Shown here piece after piece: positions 52,835 through 61,181 of a stretch of DNA of 64,000 nt. The notes under the pieces were generated by a model. That model saw only the letters and a program-made list of their open reading frames with translations, was not told where the DNA came from and searched no databases. Numbering within the stretch: the first letter of the stretch is position 1; each line of letters starts with the position of its first letter. The stretch spans positions 1,799,501 through 1,863,500 of the forward strand of contig NC_008255.1 in assembly GCF_000014145.1 (NCBI RefSeq), in the 5' to 3' direction. Origin of the DNA: Cytophaga hutchinsonii ATCC 33406. Lineage in GTDB: Bacteria > Bacteroidota > Bacteroidia > Cytophagales > Cytophagaceae. A program made the position numbers and the translations under genes.

Positions 52835-54631
52835 ATGAATCCTGAGTTCTTATTAAAAGAATCCATAGCTAAAGGCTTATTACAAGAGTTTTCCATCACT
52901 GTTTCTGCTGAAGATATTTTACTTGAACCGACACGTAAAGATTTTGAAGGTTCGTTAACCTTTGTTGTTTTTCCGTACATCAAACAGGCTAAAGTTGCTC
53001 CCGAGCAGATAGGTGCGCGCATCGGAGCTTTTTGTGCAGCGGATATTCCCGCTGTTGTAGCATCTTTTAATGTCGTAAAAGGATTCCTGAATGTCGTATT
53101 TAATGATGCGCTTTGGGTGGAACAATTATATGCCAGCTTCCTGCGTCCGGATTATGCACAGCTCCAGGACGGCAAAGGGGAAAAGGTAATGGTAGAATAT
53201 TCTTCTCCGAATACAAACAAACCGCTGCACCTTGGTCACCTGCGTAATAACTTTTTGGGTTATTCCATCAGTCAGATCTTAAAGGCAAATGGTTTTGATG
53301 TGATCAAAGCAAACCTGGTAAACGATCGCGGCATTCATATCTGTAAGTCAATGATTGCCTATCAGAAATCCGGTTTGGGTGAAACACCCGTAAGTACAGG
53401 CATGAAAGGCGATCATCTGGTAGGAAAATATTATGTAGCCTTTGATAAGCAGCTAAAGAAAGAAGTGGAAGCACTTGTTGCTGCCGGGGTAGAAGAAGAT
53501 AAAGCAAAAAAAGAAGCGCCTATTCTGAAAGAAGCACAAGCCATGCTGCTGAAATGGGAGCAGGGTGATAAGGAAGTTTATGATTTGTGGAAGACCATGA
53601 ATGGCTGGGTATATGATGGGTTCAATGCTTCGTATAAAAAAATAGGTGTTACGTTTGATCACTTTTATTATGAATCAAATACCTATCTATTAGGTAAAGA
53701 TATTGTTGAAGAAGGGTTAGCGAAAGGTGTATTTAATAAACGTGCCGACGGTTCGGTGTGGATCGACCTGACAGCAGAAGGTCTGGATGAGAAGCTTGTA
53801 TTGCGCTCAGACGGTACCTCTGTTTACATTACACAGGATCTGGGCACAGCAGAATTAAAATACAAAGATTTCGGATGCAAGCGTTCGGTATATGTTGTGG
53901 GGAATGAACAGGATTATCATTTCATTGTATTAATTCATATTCTTAAAAAACTTGGTAAGCCATACGCAAACGGTGTATATCATATGTCTTATGGTATGGT
54001 TGATTTGCCAAGCGGAAAAATGAAATCACGTGAAGGTACCGTTGTAGATGCTGATGATCTGGTAGATGAAATGATTGCTACCGCAAAAGAACGTACGCTG
54101 GAGCAAGGTAAAACCGATGGCTTCAGTGAAGAGCAGGCTACACATTTATATGAAACACTTGGGTTGGGCGCGTTGAAATATTTTTTATTAAAAGTAGATC
54201 CGAAGAAACGCATGATGTTTAATCCCGAAGAGTCCATCGATTTCCAGGGACATACAGGACCGTTCATTCAATATACACATGCCCGTATTTCTGCGATCCT
54301 GCGTAAAGCAGCAGAGCTTGGCATCAATGAACAGTTACCTGCAGGACATGTTATCAATAAACTTCATCCGTTTGAAGTATCCGTATTGGAAATGCTGAGC
54401 CGTTTTCCTGAAAAAATCCGTGAAGCCGGAAACGATTATTCCCCGTCTACGATTGCAAACTATATCTTTGATGTAGCAAAAGAATACAACCGTTTTTACG
54501 CGGAGGTATCAATTTTTCAGGAGCCGGACGAACAACTTAAATCTTTCCGCATTGCCTTCTGCAGAGCGGTTGCCAAGACCATTAAAGATGGTATGCTGTT
54601 ACTGGGAATAGAAGTACCTGAAAAAATGTAA
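52835..54631 (+). CDS. argS: Arginyl-tRNA synthetase
   Basis: 598 residues from the ATG at 52835 (MNPEFLLKESI); an open extension to 52766 lacks conservation. Class I motifs: HLGH (132-135) as the HIGH site, and GKMKSREGT as the KMSKS-like site. The N-terminal Add1 region (FEGSLTFVVFPYIK) and C-terminal DALR anticodon domain (VANYIFDVAKEYNRFY-type segment) are complete. It charges tRNA-Arg. The gene starts a transcript that continues 3 bases later into the glutathione peroxidase gene. Confidence 0.97.
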   Translation: MNPEFLLKESIAKGLLQEFSITVSAEDILLEPTRKDFEGSLTFVVFPYIKQAKVAPEQIGARIGAFCAADIPAVVASFNVVKGFLNVVFNDALWVEQLYASFLRPDYAQLQDGKGEKVMVEYSSPNTNKPLHLGHLRNNFLGYSISQILKANGFDVIKANLVNDRGIHICKSMIAYQKSGLGETPVSTGMKGDHLVGKYYVAFDKQLKKEVEALVAAGVEEDKAKKEAPILKEAQAMLLKWEQGDKEVYDLWKTMNGWVYDGFNASYKKIGVTFDHFYYESNTYLLGKDIVEEGLAKGVFNKRADGSVWIDLTAEGLDEKLVLRSDGTSVYITQDLGTAELKYKDFGCKRSVYVVGNEQDYHFIVLIHILKKLGKPYANGVYHMSYGMVDLPSGKMKSREGTVVDADDLVDEMIATAKERTLEQGKTDGFSEEQATHLYETLGLGALKYFLLKVDPKKRMMFNPEESIDFQGHTGPFIQYTHARISAILRKAAELGINEQLPAGHVINKLHPFEVSVLEMLSRFPEKIREAGNDYSPSTIANYIFDVAKEYNRFYAEVSIFQEPDEQLKSFRIAFCRAVAKTIKDGMLLLGIEVPEKM

Positions 54632-54634
54632 GCT

Positions 54635-55252
54635 ATGTATACAAAAAAAAATAAACAATTTGTACTTATGGGATTAACTTATTCACTGATGATGTTTGTA
54701 TCTTCCTGCCTGGGGATCAACAGCGATGTTAAAAACAGACCTTCTGCAACAGACAGTATGGCTACCGTTGACAAAACGCAGAGTATCTATAGCATTAAAG
54801 TAACAACTCTTGACGGACAGCCGTTTGATCTGAGTACGCTGAAAGGTAAAAAGATTCTGATTGTAAATACGGCTTCTAAATGCGGTTATACACCTCAATA
54901 CGAAGAACTGCAGCAACTGCATGCACTTCATGGCGATTCGGTAGCTGTTTTAGGTTTCCCCTGCAATGATTTCGGCGGACAGGAGTCAGGTTCTGAAAGT
55001 GAGATCGGTGCTTTCTGTACTAAAAATTATGGCGTTACCTTTCAGATGTTTGAAAAGGTACACATCAAAGGCAATGAACAACATCCTTTATATAAATGGC
55101 TTACAGATCCTGCGTTAAATGGCTGGAACAAAGACGCTCCAACATGGAATTTCTGTAAATACCTGATCAATGAAAAAGGCGAACTGGTTAATTTCTTTGG
55201 CTCAGGTGTTAAACCAATGAGTAAAACAGTTCTTGACGCGATCAGAAAATAA
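54635..55252 (+). CDS. Glutathione peroxidase-like lipoprotein
   Basis: 205 residues. The N-terminus ends in VSSC (Cys25), a plausible lipobox, so the enzyme is likely lipid-anchored in the periplasm. The domain from about 50 carries the peroxidatic Cys83 in NTASKCGYTPQY, the FPCNDFGGQESG motif (Gln and second Cys) and WNFCKYLI with the catalytic Trp/Asn. It is Cys-based, not selenocysteine, and most such enzymes use thioredoxin rather than glutathione. It detoxifies peroxides. Co-transcribed with argS, and closed by a terminator. Confidence 0.92.
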   Translation: MYTKKNKQFVLMGLTYSLMMFVSSCLGINSDVKNRPSATDSMATVDKTQSIYSIKVTTLDGQPFDLSTLKGKKILIVNTASKCGYTPQYEELQQLHALHGDSVAVLGFPCNDFGGQESGSESEIGAFCTKNYGVTFQMFEKVHIKGNEQHPLYKWLTDPALNGWNKDAPTWNFCKYLINEKGELVNFFGSGVKPMSKTVLDAIRK

Positions 55253-55272
55253 TTCCGGTAATTTTATACATT

Positions 55273-55302
55273 AAAAGCTAATCCTATGGGTTAGCTTTTT
55301 TT
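55273..55302 (+). terminator. Terminator after the argS-peroxidase unit
   Basis: AAAAGCTAATCC (55273-55284) pairs with GGGTTAGCTTTT (55288-55299; one G-U) around a 3-base loop, followed by a T-run. Confidence 0.8.
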
Positions 55303-55357
55303 ATATATGCCAAATTAGGTTATATTTAGGTAGCCTTAATACTATTAATTTATTCCG

Positions 55358-56041
55358 TTGAAACGTACCTTTGTTATAGCAGATATTCATGGTTGTTATA
55401 AAAGTTTAAAAGCTTTAGTAGAAAATCAGTTACAGCCAACACATGAAGATCAGTTTATTTTTTTAGGGGATTATATTGACCGTGGCCCTGATAGTAAAGC
55501 TGTTATAAATTATTTGATATATATAAAAGAACACTATAAAAACTGTGTCTTTTTAAGAGGGAATCATGAACAGATGTTTCTGGATGCGCATCAATCGATA
55601 GCCGCGAGAGAGCGCTGGATTATAAATGGAGGGGAAGAAGTAATGATTTCCTATGGATTAAAAAATCACGACCATGTACCGTATCATGTTCAGGATTTCA
55701 TATCAAACACCTTTTATTATTTCCAGGATGAGCGTTTTATCTTTGTACATGCAGGCATAAACCATTTGGCTGAATCCCCGTTGAAAGATTATAATTCAAT
55801 GATGTGGATCAGAAACGCTGAAATAACACACACGCTTACCGGTGGCCGGATTGTTGTTCACGGACATACACCAACACCGCTGGATACGATTGAAAAACAG
55901 ATAGCTTCTGCTTCAATAAACTTAGAAATATGTCTGGATAACGGCTGTGTTTTCAAAGGACAACGCACCGGTTTAGGAAATCTGCTGGCATTTGAAACAC
56001 ATTCGAACAGGTTATACGTACAAAACAATATTGACTTTTAA
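55358..56041 (+). CDS. PPP-family serine/threonine (metallo)phosphatase
   Basis: 227 residues from a TTG start (MKRTFVIADIHG); no ATG is near. Metal-site motifs DIHG (9-12), GDYIDRGPDS (37-46), RGNHE (67-71) and VVHGHTPTP are intact. This is the bacterial PrpA/lambda-phosphatase type of the PPP superfamily, acting on phosphoproteins or diadenosine polyphosphates in the cytoplasm. The next gene, 16 bases downstream, is a eukaryotic-type glycogen synthase. That suggests a possible link to its regulation, but this is only inference. Confidence 0.9.
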   Translation: MKRTFVIADIHGCYKSLKALVENQLQPTHEDQFIFLGDYIDRGPDSKAVINYLIYIKEHYKNCVFLRGNHEQMFLDAHQSIAARERWIINGGEEVMISYGLKNHDHVPYHVQDFISNTFYYFQDERFIFVHAGINHLAESPLKDYNSMMWIRNAEITHTLTGGRIVVHGHTPTPLDTIEKQIASASINLEICLDNGCVFKGQRTGLGNLLAFETHSNRLYVQNNIDF

Positions 56042-56057
56042 TTCCAAATTATTTGAA

Positions 56058-57872
56058 ATGAACACTAATTATTCTGACTGTTTATTAACCGAAGTAGCCT
56101 GGGAAGTATGTAATCAGGTAGGTGGTATCTATACCGTTATCCGTTCAAAAGTACCTACCATGACTGAAGTATGGGGCGATCGCTACTGTTTGGTTGGACC
56201 GTATTTTCACAACAAAGCCATTGCTGAATTTGAAGCGATTGATACCTACGAAGCTGATGATGTTTTTGCACAGGCTGTATTGAGAATGCGCAACTTAGGT
56301 TATGAGGTTCATTACGGACACTGGCTGGTATCAGGCCGTCCGAAAGTTGTATTGATAAATCATTTCTCTGCATTCTACCGGTTAGGTGAAATTAAATACA
56401 GCCTTTGGGAAAACCACGGAATCTCAAGTCCGGAAGGGGATGACCTGTTAAATCAGGTAATTGCTTTTGGTTTCCTTGCAAAGGTGTTCCATCAGCAATT
56501 GGATGAAACAAAAGGAGAACTTCCATGTGTATCTCATTTCCACGAATGGATGACAGGTACAGCGATTCCTGAAATGCGCCGCGAACATGTAAAAACATCT
56601 ATTGTATTTACAACCCACGCCACCTTATTGGGCCGCTACCTGGCCATGAATGATCCGAATTTCTATGACAACTTACCTTATTACGATTGGAATAAAGAAG
56701 CGGTCAATTTTAATATCGAACCTGCAGTAAAAATAGAACGCGCTGCCGCACACGGCGCGAACGTATTTACAACCGTAAGTGAAGTAACAGCCCGTGAATG
56801 CCAGTCGTTACTGGGCAGAAACCCGGACATGGTTTTGCCCAACGGTTTGAACATTGAACGTTTCACTGCCTTACACGAATTCCAGAATTTACACAAAGAA
56901 CATAAAGATCAGATCCATGAATTTGTGATCGGTCACTTTTTTCAAAGCTATACGTTTGACCTGGATAAGACCTTATACTTCTTTACTTCCGGAAGATATG
57001 AGTACAAGAATAAAGGCTTCGACATTACGCTTGAAGCGCTTGCCCGTTTAAACTGGAGATTAAAAGAAGAGAACACCGATACAACGGTTGTGATGTTCTT
57101 TATTACCAAGCAGCCATACCATACCATTAACCCGCAGGTATTACAATCACGCGCGGTAATGGAAGAGGTGAGAAGCAACTGCGATGCAATTGTACAGCAG
57201 CTGGGCGATAAATTGTTTGAAGCGGCTGCATCCAGCGGCGACTTAAAATTACCGGATTTAAATAAATTTGTAGACGAATACTGGAAGCTGCGTTTAAGAA
57301 GAACCTTGCTATCCTGGAAGTCGCATGAATTGCCAAAGGTTGTTACACACAATTTAGTGTACGACAATCAGGATGAAATTCTGAACTTCCTGAGACATTC
57401 CAATATGGTAAACAATGAACACGATAAAGTAAAAGTTGTTTATCACCCGGACTTCATTGCAAGCACCAATCCCTTGTTTGGCATGGAATACGGACAGTTT
57501 GTACGCGGTTGCCATTTAGGTGTGTTCCCAAGTTACTACGAACCATGGGGCTATACGCCGCTTGAATGTATGGCATCCGGTGTGCCTGCAATCACATCCG
57601 ATTTATCCGGATTCGGTGACTACGTATTGAAAAACATTCCGAATAATGAGAACAAAGGTATCTACGTAACAAACCGCTTCCATAAGAGTTACCACGATGC
57701 TGCACAGCAGCTGGCAGACCAGATGTATCACTTTGTTCACCTCTCCCGCAGAGACCGTATAACGCAACGTAACAGAGTGGAGAGTGCATCCGAACATTTT
57801 GACTGGCAGAACTTAGGAAGCTATTATGATAAAGCGCATCGTTTGGCTTTCTCTATTGCAGTGAACGCTTAA
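56058..57872 (+). CDS. Eukaryotic-type (GT3) glycogen synthase
   Basis: 604 residues from the ATG at 56058 (MNTNYSDCLLTEVAWEV). An extension to 55992 overlaps the phosphatase gene and is rejected. EVAWEVCNQVGGIYTVIRSK at the N-terminus and YEPWGYTPLECMASGVPA with TSDLSGFGDYV at the C-terminus are signatures of the GYS/GT3 family, not the bacterial GlgA (GT5), which has KTGGL. It uses UDP-glucose to elongate glycogen. This GT3 form is known in Bacteroidota. The eukaryotic regulatory phosphorylation tails are not present. It is followed by a terminator. Confidence 0.93.
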   Translation: MNTNYSDCLLTEVAWEVCNQVGGIYTVIRSKVPTMTEVWGDRYCLVGPYFHNKAIAEFEAIDTYEADDVFAQAVLRMRNLGYEVHYGHWLVSGRPKVVLINHFSAFYRLGEIKYSLWENHGISSPEGDDLLNQVIAFGFLAKVFHQQLDETKGELPCVSHFHEWMTGTAIPEMRREHVKTSIVFTTHATLLGRYLAMNDPNFYDNLPYYDWNKEAVNFNIEPAVKIERAAAHGANVFTTVSEVTARECQSLLGRNPDMVLPNGLNIERFTALHEFQNLHKEHKDQIHEFVIGHFFQSYTFDLDKTLYFFTSGRYEYKNKGFDITLEALARLNWRLKEENTDTTVVMFFITKQPYHTINPQVLQSRAVMEEVRSNCDAIVQQLGDKLFEAAASSGDLKLPDLNKFVDEYWKLRLRRTLLSWKSHELPKVVTHNLVYDNQDEILNFLRHSNMVNNEHDKVKVVYHPDFIASTNPLFGMEYGQFVRGCHLGVFPSYYEPWGYTPLECMASGVPAITSDLSGFGDYVLKNIPNNENKGIYVTNRFHKSYHDAAQQLADQMYHFVHLSRRDRITQRNRVESASEHFDWQNLGSYYDKAHRLAFSIAVNA

Positions 57873-57896
57873 TATGTACAGACATTCATTGGTATG

Positions 57897-57931
57897 AAAA
57901 ATGCCGGCCTATTCTGTAGTCCGGCATTTTT
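57897..57931 (+). terminator. Terminator after glycogen synthase
   Basis: AAAAATGCCGG (57897-57907) pairs with CCGGCATTTTT (57921-57931) around a 13-base loop, 24 bases after the stop. Confidence 0.85.
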
Positions 57932-58098
57932 ATTATATAATAGATTTATCCATATCACGTATTTTTTACTTACTGAAATTTAAAAAAAATGTTTGCTTTC
58001 AACGTTTAGTGCCGGCGTATCCACATACAGATTAAGTATCCTCCTTACACAATAAATAAATAAAAAACCGTTTTATGAAAAAATGAAAATCAAAACAC

Positions 58099-58758
58099 AT
58101 GAAGCGTAAAAATCTTTTTTTGTTAATTATTGTAATACCAGCAATTGTTTATTCCTGTAAAAAAAATCCGGAACCAGTAATGCCAGCTCCAGCTACAAAC
58201 TATCCTGATTTTTCACAATTAAAAACAGGCAACTATTGGATTTACGAACAATTTGATATTAATCCTGCAGGTGAGGCTACATCAAAAAAAATCTTTGATA
58301 GTTGTTATGTTGAAAAGGATACTGTTATTAATAATAAAATATATCATAAAATTGTAAAACCTGTATTTTATAATGCAACTCAAAAAGAAATTTCATTTCA
58401 GAAAGACTCATTGCATTATATCATTAATTCCAACGGGAAAATATTATTTTCATCTCAGGATTTTTCAACCATATTAAATTACGGCTACATTAAAGGTGGA
58501 GAAAAGGATACTATTAGTAAGGTTATAAGACAAATGGCAGACAAGAATACAACTGTAACAACAGCTGCAGGAACATTTGCGACATTAAATGCGAAAGAAA
58601 CATGTTTAATGTACCCTAAGTGGTCATTTGCTGGCAATCCAAGATATAGACACTCAAAATATGCTGAAAATGTCGGAATTATAATTGAAACGCTACCATT
58701 TTTTGCTTCAAGCCCCAATTACATTGAAAGACGGTTGGTACGTTACCATTTAAATTAA
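58099..58758 (+). CDS. Predicted lipoprotein of unknown function
   Basis: 219 residues. Lipoprotein signal MKRKNLFLLIIVIPAIVYSC with the lipobox Cys at 20, then a Pro/Ala linker (PEPVMPAPATNYP). A beta-rich domain of about 185 residues starts LKTGNYWIYEQFDINPAGE; similar openings occur in Bacteroidota lipoproteins of unknown role. Base composition is more AT-rich than its neighbours. It stands alone between two terminators. No functional family is recognised. Confidence 0.75.
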   Translation: MKRKNLFLLIIVIPAIVYSCKKNPEPVMPAPATNYPDFSQLKTGNYWIYEQFDINPAGEATSKKIFDSCYVEKDTVINNKIYHKIVKPVFYNATQKEISFQKDSLHYIINSNGKILFSSQDFSTILNYGYIKGGEKDTISKVIRQMADKNTTVTTAAGTFATLNAKETCLMYPKWSFAGNPRYRHSKYAENVGIIIETLPFFASSPNYIERRLVRYHLN

Positions 58759-58803
58759 TTTCACTTCTTTACATGCTGATAGTTATATTATAATCATTCA
58801 GAA

Positions 58804-58849
58804 TTTATAAAACAAAATGCCGGCTACAACCAGCATTTTGTTTTATAAA
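58804..58849. terminator. Bidirectional terminator
   Basis: A perfect 17-bp inverted repeat (58804-58820 and 58833-58849), core AAAACAAAATGC/GCATTTTGTTTT, with a 12-base loop. It separates the convergent lipoprotein (+) and DsrE (-) genes. Confidence 0.75.
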
Positions 58850-58893
58850 TAGGAATAGAATTATAAGGCACTTATTAGTCAAATTTCATAACG

Positions 58894-59262
58894 TTAAAAT
58901 CCGGCTTTTATATAACTCCAGCCTTCATGCTGCCTTACGACCAGATGCGCAAGGGCAGAAGGGACTATTTTACAAAAAGGAAGGATTGAATTGTGATCCA
59001 TATTTTTATAGTTCAATGAATTTTTACAAACCATAAACTGAATACCCTTTTCACTTAGCTGCTCCAGTGTGTTAATTAAAAAAGCATCTTTTAAAATCAG
59101 ATCTATTCCAGGTCCATTCATAACAAGCTCAATGCTGACGGATGGAAGCGCGTTTAAAATATTATTCAATTGACTGATGGTTGCTTTTTGAACCAGCAAT
59201 TCATTACTTGAAAGCTGAATGACTACTTTATATGTATCTGACTTTTCGCCCATTTGATTCAT
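58894..59262 (-). CDS. DsrE/DsrF-like family protein
   Basis: 122 residues, cytoplasmic. It follows the DsrE-like pattern: YKVVIQLSSNELLVQKATISQLNNILNAL-like opening, IELVMNGPGIDLIL, LSEKGIQFMVCKNSL with a single conserved-position Cys, and a C-terminal VPSALAHLVVRQHEGWSYIK. The family includes sulfur-relay and small stress proteins. The start codon overlaps the tautomerase stop by one base (TAATG). The substrate is unknown. Confidence 0.82.
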   Translation of the reverse strand: MNQMGEKSDTYKVVIQLSSNELLVQKATISQLNNILNALPSVSIELVMNGPGIDLILKDAFLINTLEQLSEKGIQFMVCKNSLNYKNMDHNSILPFCKIVPSALAHLVVRQHEGWSYIKAGF

Positions 59263-59462
59263 TAACTTTTCTTCGTTCTTGAAGTTACCTGCTCGCCGCC
59301 AATTCCCCAGTTATCCGTAGAAACTTCATCAATAACAACAACCGTTGTCAATGGATTTTTATTAAGCACCTGCTGTAATAAATCTGTAACCCCTTTAATT
59401 AAGGCAGCCTTTTGTTCGGAGGTAACACCTGTATCAGTAACTTTAATGTTTACGTATGGCAT
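59262..59462 (-). CDS. 4-oxalocrotonate tautomerase family protein
   Basis: 66 residues. The catalytic Pro follows the initiator Met (MPYVNIKVTDTGVTSEQK), as required after Met removal; the rest, including VVVIDEVSTDNWGIGGEQV, matches the small tautomerase fold. The natural substrate is unknown. It is translationally coupled to the DsrE-like gene, so the two may act together. Confidence 0.9.
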   Translation of the reverse strand: MPYVNIKVTDTGVTSEQKAALIKGVTDLLQQVLNKNPLTTVVVIDEVSTDNWGIGGEQVTSRTKKS

Positions 59463-59546
59463 CTTTAAAATAAATTAAGATAAATGGTATAAAAAAATAT
59501 CAGCAGAACATGCTGGTACTTCAATGATATAAGTCTTTATTAAAAA

Positions 59547-61100
59547 TTACAATTTTAAAATGGTAAACTCAACACGTCTGTTCAGTTTTTTTAATTCTTC
59601 TGTATCGTTGCTCACAATTGGTTTTGTTCCTCCAAAACCTTTGGTAACAATACGTCCGGGTGCAATGCCTTTTTTTAGTAAATAATCTTTTACCGCATTC
59701 GCACGGTCATTTGATAATTGCATATTAATGATCGGGTCGCCAACATTATCCGTGTGCCCGTCAATTTCAATTTCCATTACCGGATTATTCTGCAGAATCA
59801 GATACAAGCGATCCAGTTCTGCATACGATTCTTGTCTTAAGGTAGATTTACTGACATCAAAGAAAATATTATTCAGTTGCACGGTTTGCCCAATTTCAAC
59901 CGGAACAAGATAAAGATCCTGTTTTACTTCCTGATATTCTGCAACGGTTGTAAGGTCGAGATTATTAAATACGGGAATGAAATTACCGCCTTGTGCACTA
60001 AAGCTATATTGGTTTCCATACGGCAGAGTCATTTTATAATTACCTGTTACAGGGTCTGAAATTGCCTGTCCGATTTCTTTACCTGTTTTTAAAGACTGAT
60101 AGGTAATGCGTGCAGAAACCGGTTGATTGGTCTTTGCATTAATGACTCTTCCGCTGATCAACACAACAGGGTTTGGTCTGTTTGATGCTGTTAACTTAAT
60201 GCGTACAATATCACTTTGTCCATAACCGGATCTGTCGGAAACCATATATGCAAATTCACCTCGCGCATCTAACGTATAATATGCATCCCATCCTGAAGTA
60301 TTTATATTTGAATCGAGGTTTACCGGTTCAGACCATTTAAGCCATGTGTCATCCAGACGTTTTGACATCCAGATATCCCGATCACCTTTGCCTCCCGGAC
60401 GATCAGAAGAGAAGTATAAAGTTGTATTGTCAGAGGCAACAAATGGAGTAGACTCCGTATAATTTTTTGTGTTAATGGATTTTATCGGAACGGGTGCAGC
60501 CCACTGATTGGGGCCTGTTTTAAAACAAACATAAATGTCATTTATCTTTGTTCTGGAAGTATATTTTTTGTTGTCTGCGTATTTTGAAAAAGATATGATA
60601 AGCGTTTTACCATCCGGGCATACCCACAAAGAAGAATAATTTCCTTTGCTCATTTTAGAAAAATCCTGAATGTTCATTTCCTGCGGATCGCTCCAGCCTG
60701 TTGTTGTTTTTATGGAATACGAAAAACCACTGCCTGTATATTCACCTTTTTCATACGCTCCCCTGATGTATACAATGTTGCCATCGGTGCTTATGCATTC
60801 AATGCTATTATAACGACGGGTATTAAAAGGTTTAGACATGCGTTTCGCCTTTCCCCATTTTCCTGAAGCATCCTTTTCTGAATACCAGATATCCTCGGCA
60901 TCATTGTAATAATTCGATTTTGTATTGGAAGGGTGACTTTCAATAACGTAGTATAAGGTTTTACCATCGGGTGTAATGATGGGGCCTATTTCATCGTATT
61001 CAGTATTGATATTGGGGCCTAAATTTTGACGGATAGAATCCTGAGCAAAAACAAGCTGAGCAACTATGCTTAAAATAAATACCAAATAATACCTTTTCAT
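59547..61100 (-). CDS. PD40/OmpA peptidoglycan-binding protein (third PorE-like paralogue, no TPR)
   Basis: 517 residues. Signal peptide about 1-19 (...LVFAQ). It goes directly into PD40 repeats (DGKTLYYVIE, NTTLYFSSDRPGGKGDRDIWMS, EFAYMVSDRSGYGQSDIV). A carboxypeptidase-regulatory-like domain (about 310-390) and a C-terminal OmpA domain (about 408-517: IFFDVSKSTL, IDGHTDNVGD, NDRANAVKDYL) follow. It lacks the N-terminal TPR of the 30049 protein. A role in anchoring envelope machinery to peptidoglycan is likely. Confidence 0.86.
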   Translation of the reverse strand: MKRYYLVFILSIVAQLVFAQDSIRQNLGPNINTEYDEIGPIITPDGKTLYYVIESHPSNTKSNYYNDAEDIWYSEKDASGKWGKAKRMSKPFNTRRYNSIECISTDGNIVYIRGAYEKGEYTGSGFSYSIKTTTGWSDPQEMNIQDFSKMSKGNYSSLWVCPDGKTLIISFSKYADNKKYTSRTKINDIYVCFKTGPNQWAAPVPIKSINTKNYTESTPFVASDNTTLYFSSDRPGGKGDRDIWMSKRLDDTWLKWSEPVNLDSNINTSGWDAYYTLDARGEFAYMVSDRSGYGQSDIVRIKLTASNRPNPVVLISGRVINAKTNQPVSARITYQSLKTGKEIGQAISDPVTGNYKMTLPYGNQYSFSAQGGNFIPVFNNLDLTTVAEYQEVKQDLYLVPVEIGQTVQLNNIFFDVSKSTLRQESYAELDRLYLILQNNPVMEIEIDGHTDNVGDPIINMQLSNDRANAVKDYLLKKGIAPGRIVTKGFGGTKPIVSNDTEELKKLNRRVEFTILKL

Positions 61101-61126
61101 AGGTTAGAGGGAAGCTGAATTAAAAT

Positions 61127-61159
61127 GTATAATATTCATTAATCTAATGAATATTATAC
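61127..61159. repeat. Perfect AT-rich 15-bp palindrome
   Basis: GTATAATATTCATTA (61127-61141) and its exact reverse complement (61145-61159) with a 3-base loop. It lies between the fabF stop and the start of the PD40/OmpA gene (both minus strand). It could be a weak terminator or an operator for the downstream gene. Confidence 0.55.
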
Positions 61160-61181
61160 GAAAAGCAAATCAAAAATATGC

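Noticed and set aside
55992-56057. Longer glycogen synthase start overlapping the phosphatase gene
   Set aside because: The GYS family begins at about the MNTNYSDCLLTEVAWEV position, and the upstream residues are the phosphatase 3' end read in another frame.
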